Shown: positions 23,976-33,543, counted from the first letter of the stretch. The stretch: DNA of 64,000 nucleotides from Thiothrix nivea DSM 5205 (GCF_000260135.1 NZ_JH651384.1:189693-253692), one strand, 5' to 3'. The notes: generated by a model not told the origin, from the letters alone. Made by a program: numbers and translations.

Positions 23976-24932
23976 CTACGCGGAAAGCGAGTGGCGCAGG
24001 GCTTGCATTTTGGCTTCCAGTGCCTGCATTTGTTGTTCGACCAGCCCCTTGCGTTGCTGTTGCAGCCAGGCTATCCAGCCCTCCATACCTTCGCCGCTGG
24101 TGGCGGACACGTGCAGGATTTGAATGTCCGGGTTGACCCGGCGGGCGTATTCCTCACACTTGGCCACGTCGAATTTGAGATAGGGCAGCAGGTCGATTTT
24201 GTTGAGGATCATCAGGTCGGCGGCGTGGAACATGTCAGGGTATTTGATCGGCTTGTCTTCGCCCTCGGTGACGGAGAGGATCGCGACCTTGTGCGCTTCG
24301 CCCAGATCGAAGGCCGCCGGGCACACCAGATTGCCTACGTTTTCGATGAACAGGATGCCACCGTCTTCCAGCGGCAGGGATTCGAGCGTGTGGCCGACCA
24401 TGTGCGCATCCAAATGGCAGCCTTTGCCGGTGTTGATTTGTAGCGCGGGCACGCCGGTTGCGCGGATACGGTCGGCATCGTTGCTGGTTTGCTGGTCGCC
24501 TTCCACCACCGCCATTGGCAGCTTGCTCTGCAAACGGGTCAGGGTTTCGGTCAGCAGCGTGGTCTTGCCGGAACCGGGGCTGGAAACGAGGTTGAGCGCG
24601 AGGATGGCGTGTTGCGCGAAATGCTGACGATTGCGCGCGGCGTACTGATTGTTCTTGCCGAGAATGTCCTGCTCGATCTGCACCATGCGCGATTGCGATA
24701 GGCCGGGCGCGTGGGCGCGGGCGGGGTCTTGGCCGTAATCATGGGTGTGGGCGTCGTGGTGATGGTCATGCCCGTGATCGTGCCCGTGGTCATGATGATG
24801 ATCGTGCGGGTGATCGTGGTCGTGATGGTGGTGATGTTGCCCCTGAACAGCCGAATGTGCATGGGGTTTTACCTGACCGCCGATGCCTTCGATTCTCAGC
24901 TCACCTTCGCCGCAGCCGCATACCGTACACAT
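23976..24932 (-). CDS. hypB: Hydrogenase nickel incorporation GTPase HypB
   Basis: 318 residues. The N-terminal metal motif MCTVCGCG is followed by a His/Asp-rich stretch (residues about 33-68, about 20 His) able to store nickel. The GTPase motifs follow: [11 protein letters not shown] (P-loop), [31 protein letters not shown], and NKIDLLPYL. It delivers nickel to the large-subunit precursors together with HypA. The hypA stop is one base upstream of the hypB start. Confidence 0.97.
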   Translation of the reverse strand: MCTVCGCGEGELRIEGIGGQVKPHAHSAVQGQHHHHHDHDHPHDHHHDHGHDHGHDHHHDAHTHDYGQDPARAHAPGLSQSRMVQIEQDILGKNNQYAARNRQHFAQHAILALNLVSSPGSGKTTLLTETLTRLQSKLPMAVVEGDQQTSNDADRIRATGVPALQINTGKGCHLDAHMVGHTLESLPLEDGGILFIENVGNLVCPAAFDLGEAHKVAILSVTEGEDKPIKYPDMFHAADLMILNKIDLLPYLKFDVAKCEEYARRVNPDIQILHVSATSGEGMEGWIAWLQQQRKGLVEQQMQALEAKMQALRHSLSA

Positions 24933-24933
24933 A

Positions 24934-25275
24934 TCACTCTACCTCCAGTTCTTTTATGCACATTTCTTCCCCGCGCGTGACCTGTAGCTGATAGCTGCCG
25001 CAGTTGGGGCAGGCGTCGTAGCGCTGCTGCACCGTGACGGTTTGCGCGCAATTCAGGCACCACGCTTCGGCGGGGACTTCGATAATTTCCAGTGTAGCGC
25101 CATCCGCCAGCGTATGGCGAATGACGACATCAAAACAGAAGCGCATGGCTTCCACCTCAACCCCGGACATGCTGCCGATTTCCAGCCAGACGGTTTTGAC
25201 CTTGTGGAACTGCTGGCGTTTGGCCTCGTCTTCCAGTACTTGCAGCACGCCTTCGCACAGGGACATTTCATGCAT
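24934..25275 (-). CDS. hypA: Hydrogenase nickel metallochaperone HypA
   Basis: 113 residues. The nickel-binding start MHEMSLCEG (His 2) and the zinc site CLNCAQTV ... CPNCGSYQL are both intact. HypA passes nickel to the hydrogenase precursor with HypB. The start overlaps the hupK stop by eight bases. Confidence 0.97.
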   Translation of the reverse strand: MHEMSLCEGVLQVLEDEAKRQQFHKVKTVWLEIGSMSGVEVEAMRFCFDVVIRHTLADGATLEIIEVPAEAWCLNCAQTVTVQQRYDACPNCGSYQLQVTRGEEMCIKELEVE

Positions 25276-26470
25276 CGGGGATGATCTCCAGTTGGTAGTC
25301 CACGCAAGGGTCGAGGGCGGTGATGAGGATGCGGGCTTGCTGGGTGAGGTCGGTTTCGTCCCTGCCTTGCAGGGTCGCCAGCATGTTGTACAGGGAGCCG
25401 AGGGGGTGGAAATTCCATTCGGTGGGGGCGACGATTTGGTAATTGCAAATAATGGCGTTTTGTTGGGTGACGCGGTGGGTCAAGAGACCTCTTACGGTTT
25501 GCACCAAGGAAATTCCCGCCTGCGGCGTAGTACCCCCCATCCCCGGCCCTTCCCCCGCAAGGGGGGAAGGGAGTGAAGACGCACGGTTCGGGGTCGCCTC
25601 TTGTTCCTTCCCCCCTTGCGGGGGAAGGTTAGGATGGGGGGTAGAAACACTTTCCACCATATCCAACACCCGCGCGATCAACCGCGTCATCAACCCACTA
25701 CCGTAATGCTCCCGCCAGACCTGCAAATCGGGATTTTCCCAATGCCGTGTCAGCGCCGAAGTTTCACAGGCTTGCCCATCCACCTCCGGTTCTGCCATGA
25801 AGTTTTCGGCATCAACAGCGATCAGTCGTTGCAGCCACCAATCAACAGGTAGTTCTGGAAGCGGATGTATTTCGACATCACCTAACCTATCCCAGCCCAT
25901 TGCCTGTAAACTAGAAACAATATTTCCAATTCCCCCTTTCATGGAAAGTTTCTTTACATCACCTGCGTGACAACATTCCAACCATTCCGCCGTCGGCATT
26001 CCCAGCAAATGCGTTTCCATCCACTGCTGGATAGCCACCAAAACTGGCTGTAGATCAACTACCTGCAACAAGTCGCGTTTGAGCCTGAACAGGGCTTGTA
26101 ACTCAGCAGGCGCTGGCGGCTCACAGCCCAATGCCATAGTCCAGTCCTGTGACAGACGCAGCAGGTGCTCGAACAGGGTTTCTCCCCTGACCTGAAAATC
26201 GCGCTGCTGTTCGGTTGCGGGGCTAACTGGCTGCCCCAATGCCTGTTCGCAGGCGCGGGCGGAGGCGACGGATTGCGCCGTGCCGCACAGGCTGAACAGC
26301 ATTCCGACCAGTTTGGGGGCAGTTTCGACCGGCTTCCCGGCAAAAAAGCGGGGGCTGAGGCGCAGACGGTTGGAGTGGATGGAAACAGTGTTGACAGCGC
26401 ACAGGTCGCCAGTCCTGCCGTAATGCAGGGTGATGTGTAGTTTGCCGCTTAAGGTTTCCAGTGATTGCAT
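25268..26470 (-). CDS. hupK: Hydrogenase assembly protein HupK with an inserted repeat-derived segment
   Basis: 400 residues, HupK/HoxV family: a large-subunit-like scaffold on which the Fe(CN)2CO unit is thought to be held. The large-subunit resemblance is clearest at the C-terminus, AIICNYQIVAPTEWNFHPLG and ALDPCVDYQLEI, where only one Cys of the terminal pair remains. The N-terminal ligand motif is absent (LCGTAQSVASARACE stands in that place), as in other HupK. Residues about 277-317 (TPHPNLPPQGG ... LPSPLAGEG) come from a palindromic repeat and are foreign to the family. It is the first gene of the hupK-hypAB-hupRTU run. Confidence 0.88.
   Translation of the reverse strand: MQSLETLSGKLHITLHYGRTGDLCAVNTVSIHSNRLRLSPRFFAGKPVETAPKLVGMLFSLCGTAQSVASARACEQALGQPVSPATEQQRDFQVRGETLFEHLLRLSQDWTMALGCEPPAPAELQALFRLKRDLLQVVDLQPVLVAIQQWMETHLLGMPTAEWLECCHAGDVKKLSMKGGIGNIVSSLQAMGWDRLGDVEIHPLPELPVDWWLQRLIAVDAENFMAEPEVDGQACETSALTRHWENPDLQVWREHYGSGLMTRLIARVLDMVESVSTPHPNLPPQGGKEQEATPNRASSLPSPLAGEGPGMGGTTPQAGISLVQTVRGLLTHRVTQQNAIICNYQIVAPTEWNFHPLGSLYNMLATLQGRDETDLTQQARILITALDPCVDYQLEIIPDA
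25531..25643. repeat. Palindromic mini-repeat inserted in frame in hupK
   Basis: About 113 bp made of two inverted copies of a unit beginning TACCCCCCATCC and containing CCTTCCCCCGCAAGGGG. The outer arms are 25531-25542 and 25632-25643. Each arm is itself a small palindrome (CTTCCCCC GCAA GGGGGGAAG). Read through hupK it gives PHPNLPPQGG and LPSPLAGEGPGMGG, peptides that mark this kind of dispersed repeat in many bacterial genomes. No stop is introduced. Confidence 0.85.
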
Positions 26471-26531
26471 GGGGTGGATACTTGGTTTCCGCTTTTACCA
26501 TTGTCCCCTATTTGGAGCAAATGCCGTGCCA

Positions 26532-27140
26532 TTATGCGTCTGAGCGTTCCTGAAAAACACCGGTACGGATGGTTTGCAGCAACATCTCCCCATATTCCGG
26601 CAGCGGTTTTTCAATCACACCGTCCAGCCGTAACTGGATCATGCGAATCGCGCCGCCGAAAATACTGGAAGTCAGCACCCACGAATCCATATCCACAAAC
26701 TCACCCGCTTCGATGCCGTTGCGCACAATGCTACGCATTTTACTGAATGCCGCCGAATGACACATCAGCGGGTCTTGCGAAATGAATTCCGTGTGCTTGG
26801 CGTGAAACACGAAGGCGATGATGTTGCGATGGGTTTCGGTGTGTTCAAACAACTGGCGGATGATGGCCTCGCACTGCTGCCACGGGGTCGGGAATTCCGC
26901 CATGACGGTTTCCACCAACTCGTCCATTTCGTTGAGGATGTGTTTGTACAGCGCCTGCGCAACCCCTTCCTTGCCACCGAAATGGTTATAGATCGAACCA
27001 ATACTGACCTGCGCCCGCTTCTGCACTTCATGGATGGAAACATTGTGGAAACCGTTTTCCACGAACAAATCCAGCGCTGCGGTGAGGATACGGCAGTCGA
27101 TCGGTTCAGGGACTGGAGGACACTTTTTCAGGTATGGCAT
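26532..27140 (-). CDS. TetR-family repressor of the formaldehyde detoxification genes
   Basis: 202 residues from ATG 27140. The N-terminal helix-turn-helix reads ILTAALDLFVENGFHNVSIH, then VQKRAQVSIGSIYNHFGGKEG. The rest is a helical ligand-binding domain. It is divergent from adhC, and an inverted repeat sits inside the adhC promoter (27185-27198), so it is the likely repressor of that operon. The long open frame continuing upstream on this strand is only an antisense shadow of adhC. Confidence 0.9.
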   Translation of the reverse strand: MPYLKKCPPVPEPIDCRILTAALDLFVENGFHNVSIHEVQKRAQVSIGSIYNHFGGKEGVAQALYKHILNEMDELVETVMAEFPTPWQQCEAIIRQLFEHTETHRNIIAFVFHAKHTEFISQDPLMCHSAAFSKMRSIVRNGIEAGEFVDMDSWVLTSSIFGGAIRMIQLRLDGVIEKPLPEYGEMLLQTIRTGVFQERSDA

Positions 27141-27176
27141 AACGACAAGCCTAGCCAATACGCAGGCAAATGGCAA

Positions 27177-27205
27177 TTGACAGAAATGAACATTCATTCT
27201 ATTTT
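27177..27205 (+). promoter_or_regulatory. adhC promoter with TetR-type operator in the spacer
   Basis: TTGACA (27177-27182), a 17-base spacer and TATTTT (27200-27205) form a strong sigma-70 promoter. The spacer contains AATGAA-CA-TTCATT (27185-27198), a perfect 6-base inverted repeat exactly where a repressor would block polymerase. It points toward adhC, 35 bases before the start codon. Confidence 0.82.
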
Positions 27206-27239
27206 CTACAGACACATTGGAGCTTGAGGAAAATACAAC

Positions 27240-28349
27240 ATGAAATGCCGCGCCGCCGTTGCCTGGGAACCCAAAAAACCACTGGAAATTGAAGAAATCG
27301 AAGTCGGAAAGCCGCGCGAAGGCGAAGTGCTGCTGAAAGTGGTCGCTTCCGGCGTCTGCCACACTGACGCTTTCACCCTCTCCGGCGAAGACCCGGAAGG
27401 TGCATTCCCCTGCATCCTCGGCCACGAAGGTGGCTGCATCGTCGAAGAATGTGGCCCCGGCGTGAAAAACCTCAAACCCGGCGACCATGTAATTCCGCTG
27501 TACATCCCCGAATGTGGCGAGTGTGAATACTGCCGCTCTCCCAAAACCAATCTGTGCCAGTCGATTGCCGGAACGGTGTGGACAGGTTACATGCCTGACC
27601 ATACCCGTCGTTTCACCTGTAAAGGGCAACCGATTTACCACTACATGGGCTGTTCCACTTTCTCGGAATACACCGTCGTGCCGGAAATCGCACTGGCGAA
27701 AATCAACCCTGCCGCCCCACTGGACAAGGTTTGCCTGCTGGGTTGCGGTGTCACCACCGGTATTGGCGCAGTGCTGAATACCGCAAAAGTGGAACCCGGT
27801 TCCACCGTGGCTGTGTTTGGTCTTGGCGGTATTGGCCTGTCGTGCATTCAGGGAGCAGTCATGGCACAAGCCGGGCGCATCATTGCCGTCGATATCAACC
27901 CCGGCAAATGGGAAATGGCCAAGGCACTGGGCGCAACCGATTTCGTCAATCCCAAGGCCATCAACGGCTCGGTCGTCGAATACATCAAGGATCTGACCAA
28001 CGGCGGGGTCGACCACTCGTTCGAATGCATCGGCAACGTGCACGTCATGCGTGACGCGCTGGAATGCACCCACATGGGCTGGGGCGTTTCCACCATCATC
28101 GGCGTGGCGGGCGCGGGTCAGGAAATTGCCACCCGCCCCTTCCAACTGGTGACAGGCCGCACCTGGAAAGGCACCGCATTCGGCGGCGTCAAAGGCCGTA
28201 CCGAACTGCCCGGTTACGTTGACCGATACCTCAACGGGCAGATCGAACTGGACAGCATGGTTACCCACACCATGCCGCTGGAAGACATCAACCGCGCGTT
28301 CGACCTGATGCACGCGGGCGAAAGCATCCGCTCCGTGATCATTTTCTAA
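27240..28349 (+). CDS. adhC: S-(hydroxymethyl)glutathione dehydrogenase (class III alcohol dehydrogenase)
   Basis: 369 residues. It oxidises the formaldehyde-glutathione adduct to S-formylglutathione with NAD. It is a zinc-dependent medium-chain dehydrogenase: catalytic zinc ligands in [12 protein letters not shown] and [10 protein letters not shown], structural zinc cysteines in [15 protein letters not shown], and nucleotide fold [15 protein letters not shown]. The class III marks [11 protein letters not shown] and [13 protein letters not shown] are present. The ribosome site is TGAGGA. It is followed by S-formylglutathione hydrolase 10 bases later. Confidence 0.97.
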   Translation: MKCRAAVAWEPKKPLEIEEIEVGKPREGEVLLKVVASGVCHTDAFTLSGEDPEGAFPCILGHEGGCIVEECGPGVKNLKPGDHVIPLYIPECGECEYCRSPKTNLCQSIAGTVWTGYMPDHTRRFTCKGQPIYHYMGCSTFSEYTVVPEIALAKINPAAPLDKVCLLGCGVTTGIGAVLNTAKVEPGSTVAVFGLGGIGLSCIQGAVMAQAGRIIAVDINPGKWEMAKALGATDFVNPKAINGSVVEYIKDLTNGGVDHSFECIGNVHVMRDALECTHMGWGVSTIIGVAGAGQEIATRPFQLVTGRTWKGTAFGGVKGRTELPGYVDRYLNGQIELDSMVTHTMPLEDINRAFDLMHAGESIRSVIIF

Positions 28350-28359
28350 GGCTGAAGGC

Positions 28360-29196
28360 ATGAAACTGGTTGAAAGCATCAAGGAATCCGGCGGATTTCT
28401 AAACCGTTACACACATGAGTCGGCAAGCTGCCGGTGCAGCATGACCTTCTCGGTTTTTCTGCCACCACAAGCGACGGATGGCCGGGTGCCAGCGCTGTAC
28501 TGGCTGTCTGGCCTGACCTGCACGGATGACAACTTCCGCGTCAAAGCTGGGGCACAACGTTACGCCGCCGAACACGGCATTGCGCTGATCATCCCCGACA
28601 CCAGCCCGCGCGGGGCAAACGTGCCGGATGTGCCGGAGCGTTACGACCTCGGCCAGGGTGCCGGTTTCTACGTCAACGCAACGCAGGAGCCCTGGTCAAC
28701 GCATTACCACCTGTACGACTACGTGACCGCCGAACTGCCAGCATTGGTGGAACAGCACCTGCCACTGATTCCCGGCGTGCGTTCCATCAGCGGGCACTCA
28801 ATGGGCGGGCATGGTGCGTTGATCTGTGCGCTGAAAAATCCCGGCATGTACCGCTCGGTTTCGGCCTTTGCCCCTATTTGCCACCCAACCGAATGCGGCT
28901 GGGGCCAAGGCTGTTTTTCTGCCTATCTGGGTGACGACAAATCTCTGTGGGAAGCTTATGACGCCACCTGCCTGATCCGGGTCGGCGCATCCATACCTGA
29001 GATTTTCATCGACCAGGGCACTGCGGATGAATTCCTGCTGGAAGGCCAGTTGCTGCCGGAAAGCCTGGCCGCCGCCTGCCAGCAGGCAGAAGTGCCGTTA
29101 ACACTGCGTATGCAGGCAGGCTACGATCATAGTTACCATTTCATCGCTACCTTCATTGGCGAACATATTGCTTGGCACGCGCAGGCGATGGCCTGA
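28360..29196 (+). CDS. fghA: S-formylglutathione hydrolase
   Basis: 278 residues, esterase D family. It cuts S-formylglutathione to formate and glutathione, completing formaldehyde detoxification started by AdhC. The nucleophile motif is SGHSMGGHGALI (Ser near residue 147). Other family features are YWLSGLTCTDDNF and IPDTSPRGANVPD. The catalytic Asp and His lie in FIDQGTADEFL and GYDHSYHFIATF. It is co-transcribed with adhC. Confidence 0.97.
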   Translation: MKLVESIKESGGFLNRYTHESASCRCSMTFSVFLPPQATDGRVPALYWLSGLTCTDDNFRVKAGAQRYAAEHGIALIIPDTSPRGANVPDVPERYDLGQGAGFYVNATQEPWSTHYHLYDYVTAELPALVEQHLPLIPGVRSISGHSMGGHGALICALKNPGMYRSVSAFAPICHPTECGWGQGCFSAYLGDDKSLWEAYDATCLIRVGASIPEIFIDQGTADEFLLEGQLLPESLAAACQQAEVPLTLRMQAGYDHSYHFIATFIGEHIAWHAQAMA

Positions 29197-29312
29197 CACA
29201 CACTAACATCATCTATTTGGGCAGTTAAGCGTGCCTTGCGCGCTGGATGCAGAGATTGTCTGTGACGCCACACCACTGTTACGGGGCTTGTACCCTAACC
29301 CAGGAGTTGCCC

Positions 29313-30503
29313 ATGCGCTTTCCCCGACTTCCCCGTACTGTCTGGATGCTCGGTCTGGTCAGCCTGTTCATGGATATGTCATCGGAATTTATCCATGCTG
29401 TGTTGCCGGTTTACCTCACGACCACGCTGGGGCTGTCAGTCCTGGCGGTGGGGATTGTGGAGGGTATTGCCGAGGCGACCGCTTCCATCATGAAAGTGTT
29501 TTCCGGTGTCATTTCCGACCGTTTCCGCAAGCGTAAGGCACTGGTGCTGACCGGTTACGGGCTGGCGGCACTGACCAAGCCGGTGTTCCCGCTGGCGAAT
29601 ACTGCTTTGGAAGTGGTGACGGCGCGTTTCGTTGACCGTATCGGCAAGGGTATCCGGGGAGCGCCAAGAGATGCGTTGATGGCGGATGTGACGCCACCTG
29701 CGTTGCTGAACACGGCTTATGGCATCCGCCAGTCGCTGGATACGGTGGGGGCGTTTGCCGGGCCATTGTTGGCGATGTTGATGTTGTACTGGTATTCGCA
29801 CGATCTGCGGCTGGTGATGTGGGTAGCGGTGATTCCGGCGCTGGCCTGCGTGGGGCTGATTTTGTGGGGTGTGCGGGAGCCGGATGGAATAGGGGAGGGT
29901 AACAGCAAACCGCGCCTGCACTGGCGGGATGCCCGCAAGTTGCCGTTTACCTACTGGCTGCTATTAGTGCTGACGGGGGTGGTGACGCTGGCAAGAATGA
30001 CGGATGCGTTACTGGTGTTACGGGCGCAGGAAAACGGTTTGCAGCTGGTGTGGATTCCCTTGGTGCTGGTGGTTTACAGCGCGGTTTATGCCGTGAGCGT
30101 GTGGCCGGTGGGGGTGCTGGCGGAACGCATCGGGCAGCGCGGTTTGTTGCTGGTGGGTATGGCGTGTCTGGCAATTTCACAATGGTCGCTGGCGGAAGCT
30201 GCAACGACCGGGGCGCTTTTCTGGCTGGGGATCAGCCTGTGGGGTTTGCACATGGGGCTGACGCAAGGTTTGCTGGCTGCAAGGGTGGCGCAGCTTGCTC
30301 CGGGGGAATTGCGCGGCACATCATTCGGGTTGTTTCATCTCACGATCGGGGTGATGCAGTTATTGGCCGGGGTCGGTTTTGGCTGGTTGTGGGTGGCTTT
30401 TTCAGCAGGCACGGCATTTCAGGTGGCGGCTGTTGTTTCGCTGGCAAGCCTGCCGTTGTTGTGGATGGCATGGTCTCCACAAGAGGTAAAGCCTGCCGCC
30501 TAA
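29313..30503 (+). CDS. Major facilitator superfamily transporter
   Basis: 396 residues from ATG 29313, chosen for AGGAG seven bases upstream. About 12 hydrophobic segments. The loop after helix 2 has the MFS motif as SDRFRKRKALVLTGYGLAALTKP, followed by DRIGKGIRGAPRDALMADVTP, a spelling common in a group of uncharacterised drug or metabolite exporters. The substrate is unknown. It is separated from fghA by 116 bases and may have its own promoter. Confidence 0.85.
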   Translation: MRFPRLPRTVWMLGLVSLFMDMSSEFIHAVLPVYLTTTLGLSVLAVGIVEGIAEATASIMKVFSGVISDRFRKRKALVLTGYGLAALTKPVFPLANTALEVVTARFVDRIGKGIRGAPRDALMADVTPPALLNTAYGIRQSLDTVGAFAGPLLAMLMLYWYSHDLRLVMWVAVIPALACVGLILWGVREPDGIGEGNSKPRLHWRDARKLPFTYWLLLVLTGVVTLARMTDALLVLRAQENGLQLVWIPLVLVVYSAVYAVSVWPVGVLAERIGQRGLLLVGMACLAISQWSLAEAATTGALFWLGISLWGLHMGLTQGLLAARVAQLAPGELRGTSFGLFHLTIGVMQLLAGVGFGWLWVAFSAGTAFQVAAVVSLASLPLLWMAWSPQEVKPAA

Positions 30504-30638
30504 GTCAGGGCTAAGTTTTGCTGGGTAAGCTTTCCCCAGTCCAATGTGGACAGAGAGCAAACTCAGGAGTCTTACCAACATGAACGAAATGGCCGCTAAT
30601 TCGGCGCTGGTCAAGGTGCCGGTCATCGTTACCTTTTA

Positions 30639-31954
30639 GGGGATTTCCCTGAAAGATTCCCCCGCAATGGCTACACTTGTCTTATCGACAAGCGGAGTCC
30701 CTATCCCCATGCCCCCCGAACCCCAAACAGCTAACCCGATCCTGAGTGAATCCCAGATAGCCGACCTGAAACTGGCGGCCTCGAAAATGTCTGGCAGCAC
30801 CCGCCGTGCGTTCCAGGCGGACATGAGCCGGAAATATTGTGCAGGCAACGCCCGCCAGACTGAAAGGTGTTTTGGCTGGGGTCGGGAGGGGGTGCAGTTG
30901 GGTTTGGAGGAACAGCGCAGCGGCATGGTTTGCGTGGGTGCGCAGGCGGCGTATTGTGGCCAGAAGCGCTGGGAGGAAACCCAGCCGGAAGCGGCAGCCG
31001 CCTTGCTGGCGCTGGCGGAAGCACATAGCCAGCAAGACCCGACATTCCGCAGCAGCATCGCCTACACCCGCCTGACGGCGGCGGAAGCCATCCGGCAGTT
31101 ACAGGCCATGGGTTTCAGCGGTGGACAAGTGCCCGCCCCCAGCACCATGGCGCGGATACTCAACCGGAATGGCTACCGCCTGCGCAAGGTGGAGAAAGCC
31201 AAGCCGCAAAAAAAATTCCAGAAACCGACGCCATCTTCGCCAATATCCAGGCCAACGATGGGCAGTTTGCCGATGGGGCGGTCAAACGCCTGAGCATGGA
31301 CTGCAAGGCGACCGTCAACATCGGTGACTACTCACGGGGCGGGAAAACACGGGGTGACAATAAAGCCGCTGACCATGAGATGGGCTGCAAAGAGAAATAC
31401 ATCCCTTTTGGCGTACTGGATGAGGACAGTGGGCAGGTTTACCTGACCTTCGGCAGTTCCAGCAAAACCAGTGACTTCATCGTGGATTCCCTGTGCCGGG
31501 TATGGGAACAGATGCCTTCTGCTGACAAGGACGCCTGCCAGTGCATCCAGATCAAAGCGGACAATGGCCCGGAAAGCAGCGGGATCAGGACGCAATTCCT
31601 CAAGCGCATGGTGGAATTCGCCAACCATACCGGTAAGACAGTCCACCTGCTGTACTACCCGCCTTACCACAGCAAGTACAACCCGATTGAACGCTGCTGG
31701 GGGATTCTGGAACAACACTGGAACGGCACCCAGCTCAAGGATGCCGAAACCCTGCTGGAATGGGCAAAAACCATGACCTGGAAAGGCATCAACCCCATGG
31801 TCGAATTCAGTCGCAAGGTTTATGAGAAGGGTGTGACCCTCAGCAAAAAAGCTATGGAGGCTGTTGAGGCGAGGCTGGAAAGAAATGCTGCTTTACCAAA
31901 ATGGGACATTCTGATTCGCCCTGTTTTTGGGTAATGTCTTTGAGGTAAATCACC
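30639..31954 (+). mobile_element. ISAzo13-like insertion sequence
   Basis: 1316 bp. The ends are imperfect inverted repeats: GGGGATTTCCCTGAAAGA on the left against GGTGATTTACCTCAAAGA read inward from the right. The flanks are TTA (30636-30638 and 31955-31957), a 3-base duplication. The restored target frame confirms these boundaries. It carries one transposase in two frames. Confidence 0.88.
30667..31934 (+). CDS. ISAzo13-type DDE transposase, in two frames
   Basis: The first frame (30667-31293) encodes the N-terminal helical part (SESQIADLKLAASKMSGSTR, PEAAAALLALAEAHSQQDP). The second, in the -1 frame, carries the core: ETDAIFANIQANDG, then LSMDCKATVNIGDYSRGG, IQIKADNGPESSG and YHSKYNPIERCWGILEQHWNG, with the DDE residues. 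They meet at eight A (31208-31215) in the phase A AAA AAA. Expression of a full protein needs a -1 frameshift there, or the copy has lost a base. Confidence 0.85.
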
Positions 31955-32713
31955 TTATTTCTGGATCATCAAAATCCTCGCCACCACCGTGGGTGAAACC
32001 GGCGCGGATTTCCTGATTTTCAACCTTCACTTCGGCCTGCCTGCCACTTCCGCGTTGATGGGCGTGTTGCTGGCTGGCTTCCTGTTCGTACAGGTCAAAG
32101 CCAAACGCTATATCCCCTGGCTGTACTGGATGACTGTGGTGATGGTCAGTATCGTCGGTACGCTGATTACCGACAACCTGACAGATAACCTGGGCGTGCC
32201 GCTGGAAGTGTCCACCATCGCCTTCAGCGCCTTGCTGGTCGTGGCGTTCTGGCTGTGGTATAGCGTCGAGCAATCACTCTCCATTCACAGCATCTACACC
32301 GCGCGCCGGGAGCTGTTCTACTGGGCTGCCATCCTCTTCACCTTTGCGCTGGGGACTGCTGCTGGCGACCTGATGGCGGAATCTGTTGGGCTGGGTTATG
32401 CCACTTCTGCGTTGATCTTTGGTGTCGTGATTGCCCTGATTACTACCGGTTTCTATGCCTTCAAGCTGAACGGTGTGCTGGCGTTCTGGCTGGCGTACAT
32501 CATTACCCGCCCGCTGGGTGCTTCCATTGGCGACTGGTTGTCGCAGGATGCCGCCAATGGTGGTTTGGGGTTGGGAACCGTGGGAACCACTGCCGTTTTC
32601 CTGGCCGCGATCCTGGGTTTGGTGGGCTACCTGACCGTTTCCCACGTTGATGCGCCCAGGTTGGCTGAAAACGCAGCCTGATTTTTTACAATATGACGAG
32701 ACGAAAAAACACC

Positions 32714-33531
32714 ATGACTACGAATGTAACAACCATGGATGCCCGCGCAGTGGACACCCTCATTAACCGTGTTCCGCACATCATCCTGCTGTACTGGGTG
32801 ATCAAGATTGCCTCCACCACACTGGGGGAAACCGGGGCGGACATGTTTTCCATGACTTATGACTTCGGCTACGGTACGACCATCCTGATTTTTCTGGGAC
32901 TGTTTGCCGTGTTCCTAGGGGGCAAGCTGGCGATCAAGCGTTATGAACCGGTGACCTACTGGCTGACCTTCACCGCCACCGCCATTGCGGGAACGGCCAT
33001 TTCCGATTTCATCGACCGCACCTTGGGGCTTGGTTATGCGGCAGGTTCCGCGCTGTTGGTAACGCTGCTGTTGATTGTGTTGCTGGCGTGGTATGTGAAA
33101 GAAAAGAGCATCAATGTGGAATATGTCACCAAAATGTGGAATATGTCACCAATACCCCGGTGGAAGTGTTCTACTGGCTGGCGTTCCTGATTGCCAATAC
33201 CTTGGGTACGGCTGCCGGTGACTTTTTGGCGGACACGCTGGGTTTGGGGTTCGGTACTAGCGCCATGCTGATTACCGGTATGCTGGTGGCGATTGCCTTG
33301 TTGCACTTCTACACTAAAGTATCCGGTACCTTGCTGTTCTGGCTGGCCTTTGTGCTGACCCGCCCGTTTGGTGCAACCTTCGGCGACCTTCTGACCAAAA
33401 CGCATGAGAAAGGAGGGCTTGATCTTGGTACAGTAGGTTCATCCGCGTTTTTTGCCATCATTCTGGTGCTGGCGGTTTACCGGGAAATACAGGTGGAGAA
33501 ATCAGGGAAAGCCATTCCCGAATTGGACTGA
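32714..33531 (+). pseudogene. Second COG4705-type membrane protein gene, frameshifted by a 20-bp duplication
   Basis: A paralogue of the preceding gene, with LGETGADMFSMTYDFGYGTT, GTAISDFIDRTLGLGYA, GTAAGDFLADTLGLGFGTS and RPFGATFGDLL. The frame from ATG 32714 (32693 is an alternative without a ribosome site) is lost at a tandem duplication (33113-33152) and would stop at 33190. The rest lies in the frame ending at 33531. Deleting one 20-base unit rejoins the two halves as SINVEYVTNTPVEVFYW and gives a full-length protein of about 265 residues. It ends 12 bases before the response regulator start. Confidence 0.88.
33113..33152. repeat. Perfect 20-bp tandem duplication that breaks the reading frame
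   Basis: The unit AATGTGGAATATGTCACCAA occurs at 33113-33132 and again at 33133-33152 without a mismatch. Since 20 is not a multiple of three, it shifts the frame of the COG4705-type gene. Perfect identity points to a recent slippage event; an assembly error is also possible. Confidence 0.95.
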
Positions 33532-33543
33532 TACAGGAGCATC

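Larger units (their letters stand above)
30580..32681 (+). pseudogene. COG4705-type membrane protein gene split by an ISAzo13-like element
   Basis: The first 19 codons (ATG 30580, AGGAG upstream, peptide MNEMAANSALVKVPVIVTF) end at the IS. The remainder starts at 31958 with YFWIIKILATTVGETGADF. Removing 30639-31957 (IS plus one TTA) fuses them in frame into a protein of about 260 residues. It has eight or so membrane helices and four repeats of an acidic motif: VGETGADF, GTLITDNLTD, GTAAGDLMAESVGLGYATS and RPLGASIGDWL. The family is known only as uncharacterised membrane proteins. A second, also broken copy follows at 32714 and an OmpR-type two-component system after that. Confidence 0.88.

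Noticed and set aside
27141-28382. Long minus-strand open frame that extends the TetR gene to 616 residues
   Set aside because: It is antisense to adhC; the TetR family length and the ATG at 27140 fix the real gene. High GC third positions keep the antisense strand open.
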